From Struthidea cinerea (Eukaryota > Chordata > Aves > Passeriformes > Corcoracidae), in the NCBI GenBank assembly GCA_013397865.1, contig VZTI01003145.1:1-64000 (forward strand): a stretch of DNA of 64,000 bases. Reading direction: 5' to 3'. The notes beneath the pieces were generated by a model, which worked only from the letters and a program-made list of their open reading frames with translations, made no database searches and was not told the DNA's origin. Below are positions 36,877 through 49,945 of the stretch, one piece after another. Every line of letters begins with the position of its first letter. The first letter of the stretch is position 1. Position numbers and translations under genes: made by a program.

Positions 36877-39526
36877 GTGAGTGAAAAAACAAGTTACTTT
36901 TTGTTGAAATACTAAAGGGTTGAGAAGTGCAGAAATAAACTAACCGCATTGTTGCAACATCAGATTGTTGCTGCTCAGATTGGTGTGTTTGGTTCTTTCA
37001 TCTAAAATAACACAGTTTTCTTCTATCTAAAAGATTAGGGAAAATACCTCAGATTGACGGAATTGCCTGCATTTTGCATGTTATTGAAGGAAGTTATTGT
37101 TCAAGTAATAGGCAACTTAGAGTACCCTGAATCACCGGAGTTCCACAAAGAGCTTTGAGAGAAAATGTAGAAAATCATGATTTGTGCGATTAAGGGAAAT
37201 TTTTGTGAAATGCAGTGAGAAGATAAGCTTTCTTCCTTGAGGATGTTTCAGTACAAAAAGAAATTAGAGGTTTCCTAGAAGCTCCTAAGTACACCCCACC
37301 CACCCACCCCACCACCTCAATATTTATGTGCAGGATATTTATTATATCCAGTATTACTGGATCCTGTAAGTATGGTGAAACAAGGTAAATTTCGTGGAGA
37401 GAGATGAAAGAAGCAAGATACATCCAGATTCTGTCACCTTTATTGGTTTTGAGTATCGTGAGAATGAAAGCAATAGACGTTAGCGTTATGGTTAATGAAA
37501 TACATAAAATGGAGTGTTAAAAGGGTAATGCTTTAAAAACTCCCCAACCAACCAAACAAAAAAAGTGTGATTCTCTAGTTCCTTTCATTTTAAGAGCTGT
37601 AACTCCAAGTGGAAAAAATGAACTCTTCAAAACGTTCAGGCTGGGGCTGACAGGGAAAGAAGGCTTTGGGTGAGCTCCCCAGGTGACTCAGCAGGCAGCA
37701 GGTGGATTAGTAGAAGCGCTGTGCTATCAGGCCCTGCACTTGGATGCGCTGAGAACCTCCCGCTTCTAACTCAAGAGTAATGGTTCGGTTTGATGAATGT
37801 AAAAATAAGGGAGTATGGGTTTAAGTATCAATTTATTAAAGTGTTCACATCGTGTTTAAAATTTCTACAAGAGCGCGATAATATTTACTAATATTTTTGT
37901 GTTATATATTCCACCATTCATGTTTTTCCTTGGCGTTGAGCCAAGGTATTGAAATATTTTTCAATATTCAAAAATATTGAAGTTATTTTCCTTTCATTGC
38001 TTCTTTCTTCACCTGAATAAATTAATTGGTATACATTTTTTTTCATCTGAAGTTGGTTGTCTAGTCAAATTTGAAGATTCTTAGGGTCTTTGTGGCTTAG
38101 CAGAGGTTGGTATATTACAGTAATGATAGTTCAGTCTGTATTTTGCTGGAAAAAGAAATTGTAAATAATTAATATTGAGTATATCTTCAGCTCCAGAAAA
38201 AGTGTAGCATTTTCCAGGACTAGCACTGGCAGATATAGGAATTCTTATTTGTATAGGATATTGGTTTACACAGAAGCTTGTTTCTTTCACAGATGGTTAC
38301 AATATTGCTGAAGTTTTTTTGTGATAATTATTAATGCATAAATTTGTTAAGCATTTGTCAGGGAGGATAGTTTTTTTTTTTTAGTATTTATGTATTTTTC
38401 CTCCATTGTCAAGGAGAACAGAGGATATATGCCTATGATAGGGAGGCATTTTGCAGTGGAAAAATTCAATTTGCTTGGTATACACATTATGTGATTTATA
38501 ACAAGTTTCATGACAAGTATAGCTACTGGCTTGGGTGCTGTTTAAAAAAAAAAAAACAGTTCATTATTCAATATTCATTTTTCATACAAAAACATTATTA
38601 TTTGTAGGCATCTAAAGGCCATGAATACCCAAGAGTCAACACATTATTAAAACTGTTGAGTGTCACACTCATCCATTTGTTTCAGTTTAAAGGCTGACAG
38701 AAAATTTCTTCTGGAATAACGGGATCAAAATTCAATGTGCCTGTTTGCAACAACAGAACACCCTAATGATGAAGTGCAAGACTATGTAATAGAAACGAAT
38801 GAAGTGTAAAATAAAATAATAGAATAACATGACAAGCTAAATGCTTTCTGCAACGCAGTATTCTTGAAAGTGAGTGCAACATAAAAAAAAAGTTACTTTC
38901 ATGTTTCCTAATTTCACATAGGAGATATTTCTTATTTATCGTCTATCTCTTTGAATGATACTTTGTTGTTTATCTGGTTTAGCAGGTCGCTGGATCCAAA
39001 GTTCAGGATTTAGTAGCCATGGTAGCTGCCATGGAATAAATCTTAACTCAAATACGCATCTATTCAGGACTAAATATTTTTTGTTCTCTCTTTTAATATA
39101 TTTACTATATAATTTGCAGTGTATTTGCACAGTTTCAAAAGAGAGGCTTAAAATCTCTCTGAAATTGCAACTTGCCAGCTTATTTCAAGTAGTCCAGAGG
39201 TGCAACACGTATTTTTTGCACCATGCCATGTTCAGGGAAAGCTTCAGCCTACAAAGGTGAGACAAAAAACCAAAGTAGGCTAGGGAATAATGAAGGAAAT
39301 GCCACGTAAGCTGGAAAATAACTACAACCCCAGCTTTACTTTACTAGTTTTGAGGCCACTATTCTCTCCTTATACCCAGTAAATTTGTGGTCAGCCTGCA
39401 CAATTAGTCTACAATTAAGGAAATGAGGCGATCTCAGTAAGCGAACAGACCACTTGCCTTGAAGCTCTTCCACCCTTGTTTGTGGAAGACGGCAGCCAGC
39501 GGTGGCACTGGGACTGCCTCTTGCAG
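36877..39526. other. Intron-like DNA with short simple repeats
   Basis: It holds a CCCA-rich tract at 37294-37315 and the paired hairpins at 37928-37978. No other feature was recognised. Confidence 0.35.
37928..37978. repeat. Two adjacent perfect inverted repeats
   Basis: CCTTGGC and GCCAAGG (37928-37934, 37940-37946) flank a 5-base loop. AATATTTTT and AAAAATATT (37953-37961, 37970-37978) flank an 8-base loop that itself contains AATATT. Both are perfect but short stems. They could be chance in AT-rich DNA, and the second is low complexity. Confidence 0.85.
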
Positions 39527-39599
39527 CTGAAAATTTTGTACTTCCAAACATTTGCAGTTCCAGAGCAGGGCAGACTGAAGTACCCGTGACAGTCACGGG
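39527..39599 (+). CDS. Candidate internal coding exon
   Basis: A 73-base segment follows GGACTGCCTCTTGCAG and ends CACGGG before gtaagg. In phase 1 it is open (ENFVLPNICSS, then RAGQTEVPVTVTG) and leaves in phase 2. Joined to the G ending of 36669-36876, the first codon becomes GCT. A second frame covers much of this region with LFVEDGSQRWHWDCLLQ but hits a stop before the donor. It is short, so chance is possible. Confidence 0.33.
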
Positions 39600-42500
39600 G
39601 TAAGGTTTACCTGTTTTGGCAGCACTGTGCATCTGCCTCTTACAGACAGATTTGAGACCTGCCAAAGCAGGAGATGTGCAATCTGGAGGGTGCAGGGGGC
39701 AACGAAGAGACTTCAGAAGTTCCTCATACTTCATGTTTAAGATTCTCTGTGAATGAGCAATGCTTCAGATCAATTCTGATGAAAACTAAATTTGTTCGCT
39801 GTCCAGAGCAATTTTCTTATCCTTCTTCCCATCCCTTTACCCTCTCTGAAATGGCAAACCATTGGTTATGTGGCATTGTGCCTGGGCCTGAGATAGTGGG
39901 GATTCCTTCCCTAATAGCCACAGGTGGTCATCCTGTAAGTCAGAGATTTGATTACCCATATCATTGGCTTAGCTTGCATAGCTGCAAATGCTATTAAAGG
40001 TAATAAAATTACCCAGCCTTTACATCACTGTGCTGTGGGCAAAGGATATTGTTCTCAGCAATCAGCATTTATGTCCAACCATTTAACACTGGCGAGGCCG
40101 TGCTAATGGCTTTCTGTGACATTTTTGAAAGGACAGCTGTTAGACCAAACGAGCAGATATGTACCTAGAAAAATGTAACATTCAAATATTTGGGAAGAAA
40201 TGGAATTACCAACCTTGCTATCAAATTAAATTAGTAAACAAGGCTGTGTAGGTGCAGAAACAGATCTCTGGCTCTTTCTTTTCCCAGTTTAACACTTCGC
40301 TGCTGCGGACTGAAACTGGAGCTGATAGTGTGATTTGATTTGTAGAATGATATAGTTTGTAAGGCTTCAGATTAGTAGAAGAGTGAAATGAAATTGCAAA
40401 CAGGTAGACAAAATAGGCAAGAAAGGCAATTCATTCCTTTAATTAGAAACAGTATGAAGGAAGAAGAGGGCTTTATGGATGGTATTATGGACCACCCATA
40501 TTGCCCCTGGCATATGTGATAATTCTGCCAGGGGTGGACATCAGGTCCAGAAAAAGGTACAGTAACGATCCTATCATCTTTTTGCCTGGATTCACACATT
40601 ACCTGCACCCAGATTTTTCTCACTCCCTTTGAATAAAAATTGCTTTCTACAATTATTTTTAATATCTGAAGGACATAATGTCCAAGCCATTGCCTTTTAA
40701 GTGATACTTCTCTTTCTCCCTAAGTAAAAATGGTAAACACGGTGTGTTGAATCAGAATGCTTATATGATGCTGGGTGTTCATTCTGGTTATTCCATGTTC
40801 CCTGAAAAACCTAATAACCAGTGTATGCCTGTCAAATCCTAAATAACTCTTGTATATTATACAATAATGTTTTAGATCAAAACAGATTTGCTCTTTTCTA
40901 TCAGTGCAGACAACTGAAACATTGAAGAGTATAGAAGTGACATAAATAGTGCTCATTACAGAAAAATCTAATTTTACCTATATGAGGCAGTCAGGACTAT
41001 GGTTTGATTTGGAGTCTCATCCTACTTTTATTCATTTGACTTTAACAGAAACCACCTTCTAGTCATTATTTAATCCTTAACACTAGTAGTACTTCTAAGG
41101 TCAGCATGTATTCCATAGAAACTGAAGTTAATGCTGGGAGTGAAAGTTCTCAGAAATTACTTTCCAAGTGTAAGTGAAATAAGGGAGGAAAATTATTACC
41201 ACCATATCAATTTGTAACTTTTAAAACACTTAGAATATGTAAATATTAAGCCATAAAATATGGCTGTTAATACCATGACTTCTAAGTATATATGATAATG
41301 TAATTGAAAGGTCAAAGAGAAGACCTCTTCTTGTAAATACTTAAATGAGAAATCTTTGCTCATGAATTATTCTTTTTAGGTGAGCAGGAATGGGCATTTC
41401 ATTAGGTATTGCTCATGGGAATAAGCACTGCAGGATCAGACCTTCAGTACTTCAGTCTGCTAAGCAGGAAGTCTATAATGTCACTCTGATAAATTTTTTA
41501 AATCAGTTTTTTGTGATGATCTGGTTAGCTCCCAAAGCAGCTGGAATAGAAATCAGTCCAATTCCAATGTAGATCTGCTTCAATTATTGGGTACCGTACC
41601 ATTAGTCTTGGTTGTAGTACCAAGTTGAACACTGCACACTGTTGAAGAGCAGCTGATTCATGATCCATGGGAAATGATTCCACCCCACAGGCTGTTTTAA
41701 TGTGGAACTATGCTAGTGATAAAATATAAATCTGGTGTCTTAGTTGCTGCTTAGTTTTATATCTATTTTTCTATCAACTCAAGCCTTCCTGTTGGGTATT
41801 TCACTCATTTCTACTGTTCTAATGTTGAAACCTTGACATTTTAATTTGAGCCTTCTGTACACCCTAATGACTGGAAGAGAGCTGTCTTCCACTGTTTTCC
41901 ATCTGCGAGTTGTTCAGCAACTTTGCTCACATTTGAAGGCAACAAGAGTAAGGACAGTGTGAAGGGTTTGGGGTTTTTTCTCCTCCTGAATCCTTGGGAT
42001 TAAGAAAAAATCAGAATTCTTTGTTCAGTATCCAGATAGTAGTTTTCTGTTTGCTAAATTCTAATGAAAAATATTAAAATTCATATATTGCTCCAGCTGT
42101 ATAATGCGAAAATAATTTGAAGATTTTGCAGGCATTATCCTGAGGTAAGCTATGAGGCTGGATTTTGCTTTCACTTGTGTGGATACAATATTACAGATAC
42201 TCAGTCTAAATCTCCAGTTAAAAAATTACTGTGAATGGTCAGATTTATATTTTAGATTTGTGGAGCAATTAACCCTGGGCTTCTTAGGAAAAGCAATAAT
42301 TAACCCTTCTCTCCTCAGTCTGGTCCCATAATCTTTATCTTGTCTGTGTTAAAATGTTTGAGGGCTAATTACATAGATCACCTTCAAACTTGTAAAGGCC
42401 TGGTTTCAAAGCTGTGAAACAGTGCATGTGGCATTTTGATACTTCATTAACATTTGTGCATAAATATTTTCAGTTTCAATTACTGTGCTGAAGTTAGATC

Positions 42501-45500
42501 TACATTCAGAGGATAACCCTTCATTTCACAGCTATTATTGAGGTGTATTTAGACAGTGGAGCCACAACATCTGAAACTTTATGCTATCTGTTGACTACTC
42601 ACACACAAACAAAACAAATCTCCAGAGACAGTTTTCTGTATACATGCACATGCTAAACATTTTCATACAGGTAATGTTTTATAGTTTGATTTTGCTTCTT
42701 TCCGGATTTTGGCAGCCACAGAGGAGTGTCTCCATTCATTGGTCTGTGATACAGCACCGATAACGTGACTGATAGTGTGGTCCTTGCCTGCAGCATACTG
42801 TACAGAACAACATGAGATGCAGTTGTGGGCATTTGATCTCTGTGTGTAGAGATTATTGAATGTAAACAGCTGGTAATTCGGATACAGAAATAAAACACAA
42901 CTTCTATTTCTCAACTCGGTTAGGCTGCTTCACATAGTACCAATTATTTCCCCCATCTTAATACAATTGTGAAAAATAGGAAAAGATTACAGGAAGTGTA
43001 TCACACTGGCTTGTAGTACACATATGCTATAACATGCTGCTTGCAATGTGCAGGTATCTACACCATATATTTGGGAATGGGGGAAGAGATTATTCCACTG
43101 CTGTCTTGTGCTGGTTTCCTCTGAGTAGCCATGATGATGGGTCTCAATCCCTTGAGTTCATGTGCCATAATTTTTGGGAAGGTGCAAGGACATCATCACT
43201 CTAGATGTGAGACCAGAAGGACTTAGAAGATATCTCAAAAATGTGGAAAATCAGAATGTCTGTTTGGGATGACTCGTTTGGCATCACTTAACTTTTTCCA
43301 TTGCCAACTGCAGAGCCCCAGTTCTTGCTCAGTGAGTTTATTTAAAAGAGGCTTGAGGTATTACTTTTCCCTGAAATGGGCACACAGGAGGAATGCAACA
43401 GCTTTCTCAGGAGGTTAAAAACCAAACTTTACTGGCAAACTTTAGAAGATCAGAAATTTGGAAGATTTAATTAAGCATTTCACTGAGCATCAATTTAGCA
43501 AACTCTACCCATCCAATCTTAGATTACCCATATTTCAAGAAGATAAAATTAGGAACAGAAAAGAAGAGAAGGAGAAAAAAGAAAGAGAGAAAAGCAAGAT
43601 ATAGCTATAGCCTCTTGGATCCTAGCACAATCTCAGGTGCCAGAAAATCCAAGAATGAAAGGGATGTGACCACATGTGCCTCAGGGCAATGGTTTTTATT
43701 TGCTGTGGCCTCCTGTGGCTACCCCTTCCCCCCAGGAGAGCCTTCTGGTCATCCAGCTGCTCTGGGGTTAGACTGGGGCTCCAGGGATGGGCTGTGGGGC
43801 ACTGCTTCCAGTGTGCCAGTGATGGACAGCAGTTCTGGGCTGGACTCCAGACTCCAAGGGGATGTGGGGTGTGGAGCAGTCTGTGGTCCCCCTGCTGCAG
43901 AACTTGCCCTGCCCCCTCCCACACACACTTCAGTTGTTTTCTCCAGTCTCTCATAGCAACTATTGCTATCAATAACGCTGATATCTCTCTCTCTCCTCCT
44001 GCAAATGAAATATGATCAGTATTTTAGTTTCAAACAGTGCAAATGGCCATTTGTCTGAATTAAACACTTTCATTATAGTGATAGACAACATTTCAGCATG
44101 CTTGATCTCACTTTTCACTGATCAGCTGATAAATTACAAATCTGAACTCTTTCACCACCAGTTTCACATGTGGAATTAAAGAAAGCATCATAGTTAGACA
44201 CAGCTCCTTGTACTAAGTGTGTGTCTGTATCCCGTGCTGGCATCATCTGAGATTTAAAAGGTCACTAACTTGAGTATGTGTTTTCATTAGGGATGAAGAG
44301 CACCATTCTTTCTTGCATAAATATAAGAAAAATTCTATTTATAAACCACAACCCTAAGCTTGAAAATTATGATCAGTGCCAATTCCTTAATGAACAGCAT
44401 TTAACTCCTTGTGTCTTGTCTTAATTTGCTGAAAGAAAGAGATTGCCTTGGTGCCCTTGTCACTAGAGTGCACTGAAAGCATAACACAAGCAGCTTTTTA
44501 TGGGAGGTAACAGCAGCAAAAACTGTGTGGGGAGAAAGGGAACATTCTCACTTGTTTGATGTTTTGTTCTTTTGCTTTTCCAAATCTGTGGAAGTTATCT
44601 TCCGTTAATTTTTTTTCCCTTAACTGCTCGAACATATTGATTTGAGACATCAAAGAAAACTCCCTTGTTGGTACTAGCATGATTTCATTTCCAGGCTGGT
44701 ACTCCAGGCCACCAAAGAGAGAACCTACTCAGAACAGGGAGGTTTTCTGAGTGCTGCAGCTTCCGGGGGTCTTAGATCAAGGAGGAATTTTGGAGGAAAA
44801 ACCAATTTAAAATTGGACTGAAGTGGAGTTCAAGAGGTTCAGGAATCACTGGACACATTCCCAGCAGGTCTACAAAAAATACGGTGAGGAATCAGCCTGG
44901 CTACAGTTGAAACATCAGAATGGATAACTTTTTTTTATTCTAGTTTAATGCATTTTAGGATCTGTCTGAAGTAACATGGAAGCAACATTCAAATGCCATA
45001 TAAGGGGTACATAAAAAGTGTTTAAGGAAATTATTAAAATAAAGTGTTGCTCCCAGTACCTCCTGAAGTTCACAAAGTACTGGCAGAGTACTCTGCCAGA
45101 AAAGAGAATTCACAAAACAGTGTTATTCTGTTTAAAACTGTGATGTTTCAATAAGAATCAATTTTTTTAAAGGCTCCATACTTCTAAGCTCTTAATGATT
45201 ATTGAATCATTAGTCTAATGTATCCCCAGGGTCTTGTTGTAGAAAATTACAAATGAAACACCCACTTCCCACAACTTTAATGGTTCAGTAAATAGTTCTT
45301 ACTTGCAAAAACTTCTGTAAATTTGTCCTAACTGCACTTGTTATGCATTGTTTCATTGTCAGAAAGAATGGCATACTAAATTAAAAAATGTCATGTGGGG
45401 GGAATTAAAGACTATTAATAGCCAATTTGTGGCATTTCACCTAAATTCAGTATTTTTCTAGAGGGAAGTTTAATTTTTTTTTCTCTGTGTTTAAATATTA

Positions 45501-46757
45501 CCACTTAAAGCACAACTTTCCTTAACTCCTAAAGTTAATCTTAGCTATCTAAAATACTGTAAATTGTTTGAAAGAGTGGTTGTTTGCAGATTGGGTAGGT
45601 CTAAGTGATGTGATGCTTCAGACAGGTCTGATGATCAGTTAATTATAGTGGTGCTTGAGAGGTTTTCAGTCTCGAAATGAATTCACTTTAAAGACATTTC
45701 AGGTTTTTGGTGAATATAGGCAAACACTTGTGCATTGAAGTGCATACATTTGCAAAGTTTGCTTGAAACCCCATTTAGGGAGATGAGCAGTTTGTCTTCC
45801 TGTACATGATGTCATCAGAACAGCAAATTTTGTTCCAAATTTTACTTTCAATCTTGTTTTGAAAGGTCTTTAGAATCTTGGCCTTGATGTACTGAAGAAA
45901 TAAGCATTGCCAGACTGACAAAACATGATTAAAGTAACCTGGTAACCTGGAGAATGTTGAACTACAATTAAATCTGATGTGCAAATTACCTGGGTTTTTT
46001 CTACGTGGTACAGCAGCTTGCACTTTAACAGTACCCTACACACAATCCCATAGATACGTACACTTTTATCATTTCATTAAAAAGGGTGTAAAGTCAAGTA
46101 CTTAGTTTTTAGGAAGTGCTACAATTAAGATGTGCCACTAGAAGTTATCAATTTTACCTAGGCAAAAACCTGCTACTTTATGTAATTACAAAGCCATGTT
46201 TATGGAATTTTCCAGTGAACAACAAAGAGAAACCAGAATATCAAATGTCTGTTGGTGGGCAGGTATCAATTAATTTGGAGACGTAAAACTGAAAAAGCAT
46301 TGTTAAAATAAAGGCATTATGGCCTGCCATGCTGTTCCTGATCACCCTTCAGGACAACTCTAATAAAAAGCAGATGTGATCTGTGCATGTCTGGCTCCTG
46401 CAGAAGTACTAGAAGGTTTTGCCTTCAGGTTAAAGAATTGCCCACAAACCTAGAAAGGTATCAGGACAACACAGAAAGGAAAAAAGAAGACACGAATGAA
46501 AAAATGGCCCAAAACAGGTCTTCATAACTTTGGATTGTGCTTTCCTAGCCACTCTTGGCTTTCCTTTGGGAGGAAAAACTTGCATGTAAAAGGTCAGGTT
46601 TTTCATCTGTTCAGATCAATGGTAGGCTGCCCACTTAATTCAGTAAACAGTGAATCACGTCTCAGATTTCCACAGCTGATAACGGCATAAAAGCAGGCTT
46701 GCTCTCTCAGACTGCAAGAAATAGGAAATACCTTGGTCAAAGCATCACCCTGTCACC
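39600..46757. other. Long intron-like stretch, nothing firmly recognised
   Basis: There is a purine-rich tract at 43558-43600, a GC-rich patch at about 43670-43930 and a possible acceptor at 44694 (TTTCATTTCCAG). That acceptor opens a frame compatible with the phases on both sides, but its donor is poor. The overlapping ORFs at 43615-44015 on both strands reflect GC-rich sequence with few stops. Confidence 0.35.
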
Positions 46758-46866
46758 AAAAAAAAAAAAAAAAAAAAAAAAAANNNNNNNNNNNNNNNNN
46801 NNNNNNNNNNNNNNNNNNNNNNNNNNNNNNNNNNAACCCCCGGTCACCAAAAAAAAAAAAAAAAAA
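46758..46866. repeat. Poly(A) run interrupted by an assembly gap
   Basis: A26 at 46758-46783, N at 46784-46834 and a second A run to 46866. Both A runs are preceded by GTCACC. The 134-codon ORF across this interval is an artefact of the A run and the Ns. Confidence 0.95.
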
Positions 46867-47141
46867 GAACTAATTGTAGAAAGGCAGACCAGAAAAAAAG
46901 ATGATGTTTCTTGGGCAACAGTTAGTACTTATCTTAGAGCAGAGATGAAGAAATCTGGAGTTAATTCTGGTTGGTCGGTAATGGGGAAGAACAGCCGTGA
47001 CATGAAGAGTACAGTCTGTGCTCTACATGTGATGAGCATGTTTCTCACAAGTCAGCTTGCTCATTGTGCTGTTGCTGCTAATGAAACCAGGAGTGCTTTG
47101 TGACAGCAATATGCCACAATTCTTATTCTTTCTGGTTGCAG

Positions 47142-47262
47142 ATGAGAGGATAGCATTCCACACTGGGTGTCAATCCTTAGCCTGGGATGATGTGAAGAAC
47201 TGCAGGGAGGTGCAGAACAGTTCTGAGGCAGGAAAACATCTACCCCAATTTAAAGCAAAAAG
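47142..47262 (+). CDS. Candidate internal coding exon
   Basis: A 121-base segment follows TTCTTATTCTTTCTGGTTGCAG, an excellent acceptor, and ends GCAAAAAG before gtatgt, an excellent donor. Only one frame is open. It enters in phase 1 and leaves in phase 2, with motifs DERIAFHTGCQSLAWDDVKN, CREVQNSSEAGKH and LPQFKAKR. The preceding candidate (39527-39599) exits in phase 2, so at least one exon between them would be needed. No family was recognised. Confidence 0.43.
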
Positions 47263-49818
47263 GTATGTTTTCATGCACAGACTTCCACCAAACACTGACA
47301 TTTATATTCTTTGACATCGAGATTTATTTTCAACTCATAAATTTGGCCTACAGCCTAGCCACAGTCAATATTCACATCTTGAATCAAGAATCAGTGATGG
47401 CCAAAAAAGAAACCGATACTACTTCGTAAAACACTAGTCAGGGCTGTGTATGAAAATAATACTGCACTGGTACTTGCCAAGCTGTAATTTCCATTTAAAG
47501 TGCATCTGATACAGGACTACACATATGCCAAGTAACCAAATCATGATTTTATTCTTCTGTTGACGTATTTAGCTTTTACATGTGATGAATCTGTGGACAT
47601 TGTGGGAAGGACCCCTTTACAAGCAGTTAAGTGTGGTTTCAATTTTTGTTTTGTTTTTTTTAGTTTCCTTAGCCTAGAAAGAATTCAGAATGCAAATACA
47701 CAGTTCCTTTTCATAAATGCAAAAACATAACAATTACATAGCCAATTATTTAGTAAAGATTAGGCTTTAAAAAAAAATCTTTTGTCATATAGTTTGTCAA
47801 AGGAGCTGTAAGATGAAATATGATCAAGAGCATTCATAATGTGAAACCTACTGAATGTTGAATGCTTTGATTTATAATTGATGCTTTAGATACATTATAA
47901 GTGTGAAAACTTCAGATAACTGTGGTAGTTTACACACAGACATAAAGGATTGTGCACTAAAAGCTCTATTTTAATGGACCTGATCCTGTCAAAATACCAG
48001 CAAGAAAGAAATAATGCTGCTAAATACTGAATTCTATTTCACTGTACTGATGAAATACTCCATGGAAAACAGAGCTTCTTTACAAAGTCATTTTTTTCTA
48101 AAGAAGTCCAGTTGTGTTTCATAATTAAACAATCAATACCATGCCTTAGAGGTCTGTGATAAAGTAGACCCCATTTTGTCACTCCAGATGCCCCAGCAAG
48201 GTTGCTGACAATAACTGCTTAGTGGGCATATGACAGAGAAATTTGGGGGTGAGTATAGTAAGAGCTTTTTTTGGTGTTTGTGCCAGTATTTCATTTTTTT
48301 CCTATATTTAGGGTGTTAAAGCTGAAATATGTGATCCTCAAAAGGAACATGAACAATTCTGTCAGAGAGGTAGGTTAATAACTGAGAACAAAGGGTACCC
48401 AGAGAGAATTGAAACTTTGATGAAGTGGGGAAATGGGACCACTGGTGCACCTATCATGGGTCAGCTGGGAAGCGAGGCCTCCCAGTAGCAAGGCATCGAA
48501 AAGATCTAAGGATCTGTGCATAAAAATGCAGCAGATTCATCAGCACAATGCGTGTTTCAGAGAGAGAACTGCAGGCATAACTAAGGCAGTTCAAGGGGCC
48601 AGGCTGGTCCTCCTTGCTGAAAACTCCAAATGCAGTGCAGAGCACTAATTAGTAGTAGGCATGGCATGGCATTCTGCAGTCTGTGTTTTTGAACGTTTCC
48701 TCAAAACTTATTATATTCAAAGGATGGAAAAGCTTCAGTAAAAAAAAACCCAGCTTTTGATTTCTAGCTTAGTTTAAAACCTAGCCTTTTATAATGTTAC
48801 TGAAAATGAAGAGGAGATTTCTAATAAAAGAGCTAATTATTATTAAAATTCTGGTGTCAGCAGAACACTTCATCCTCACAGACAGAAATGAATTAGTAGT
48901 TCACAGATATTTATTCTAAGTTTCCAATAAATACTTGGCAAAAATTCAATAATGTTCATTAAATACATAAATGGAAAAATTAAAAATAAAGATTTTTCCC
49001 TTGTGATTTATTATATAGTGTTTTTGAACAGCAAAGTTGAAGGAAGAAGTCGCTATCTGGCAGAAAAAGTACTACAGAAATGCTAATTAAATTGTATAGT
49101 CATAAGCAAGCTAGTGAGCAAGAAAAAAGCTCCCCTGCTTAGAATTGGAAGCCATATTTATTCTGTCTGGATGCTTAAAGATGTGAAAAGATTATTTTAG
49201 ATATTAAAGCGAAATTTAAATAAAGCGCACGGAGCCGTATTGCTAGACACTTTTCTTTTTGAGTTGACCAAATGAGGAAAACCAATTAGGAGGTCTTTCA
49301 GAATTAAGAAGCCGGAAACAAACATAGGGAGGTTTTTGCAGACACCTCCATGGCACAATTACATTATGGAGCGATTACAGAAAAGGTGAGGTGGTGCACA
49401 AGGAGCTGCTGTCACTGTGACTGATAGGAGCAAATTGGGAAGCTCCCTGGACTGTGCTTGAGCTGCTTCCCCTGCCGCACAAGCTGGTTCTTGGGGACCC
49501 AGGGAGGGACTGTGGCTGTGGGCGCTGCAGCCAGCCCTCCTTGCTGCCTGCCAGCCTTGCTTGGAAGAGTGCAGCTGGTGAGTTATTGGATGGTTGTTGG
49601 GGAGCGTGCTCCTCAGTGCTTCAAATACATGAGGTTTCTGCACTCTGAGCACCTGTGGCTGGGACTAAAGCCAGAATCCTTTTGCTTTTGTGCTTGAAAA
49701 ATTGTTTGCCTGTTTTAATTTGTTCTACATAACCCTGGATATTGAGTGCTGTGTTTCTTCTGTGAGCTTAACTCCTTGAATATCGATTTGAAAGGGCATA
49801 TGAGAATTTTAAGTCTGT
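47263..49818. other. Unannotated DNA, nothing recognised
   Basis: A GC-rich patch at about 49380-49600 carries overlapping stop-poor frames on both strands. No exon or repeat family was identified. Confidence 0.35.
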
Positions 49819-49945
49819 CTTAAAAAAAACCAAAACCCTACCCACACAAAAAGCCCCCCACCCAAAACACACATGAAGTAAAAAACAAAACCAAGAAAAA
49901 CAAAGCAAAGCAAAGCAAAACAAAACAAAACACAAAACAAAACTT
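49819..49945 (+). repeat. A/C-rich low-complexity tract
   Basis: Alternating A runs with C, including AAAGC and AAAAC units (for example CAAAGCAAAGCAAAGC and CAAAACAAAACAAAAC). The reverse complement gives a spurious minus-strand ORF. Confidence 0.9.

Noticed and set aside
43615..44015. Overlapping ORFs above 110 codons on both strands
   Set aside because: Stop-poor GC-rich sequence gives several competing frames, none with splice or domain support.
46699..47103. 134-codon ORF spanning the N run
   Set aside because: It consists of poly-lysine from an A run plus unknown residues across a gap, so it is an artefact.
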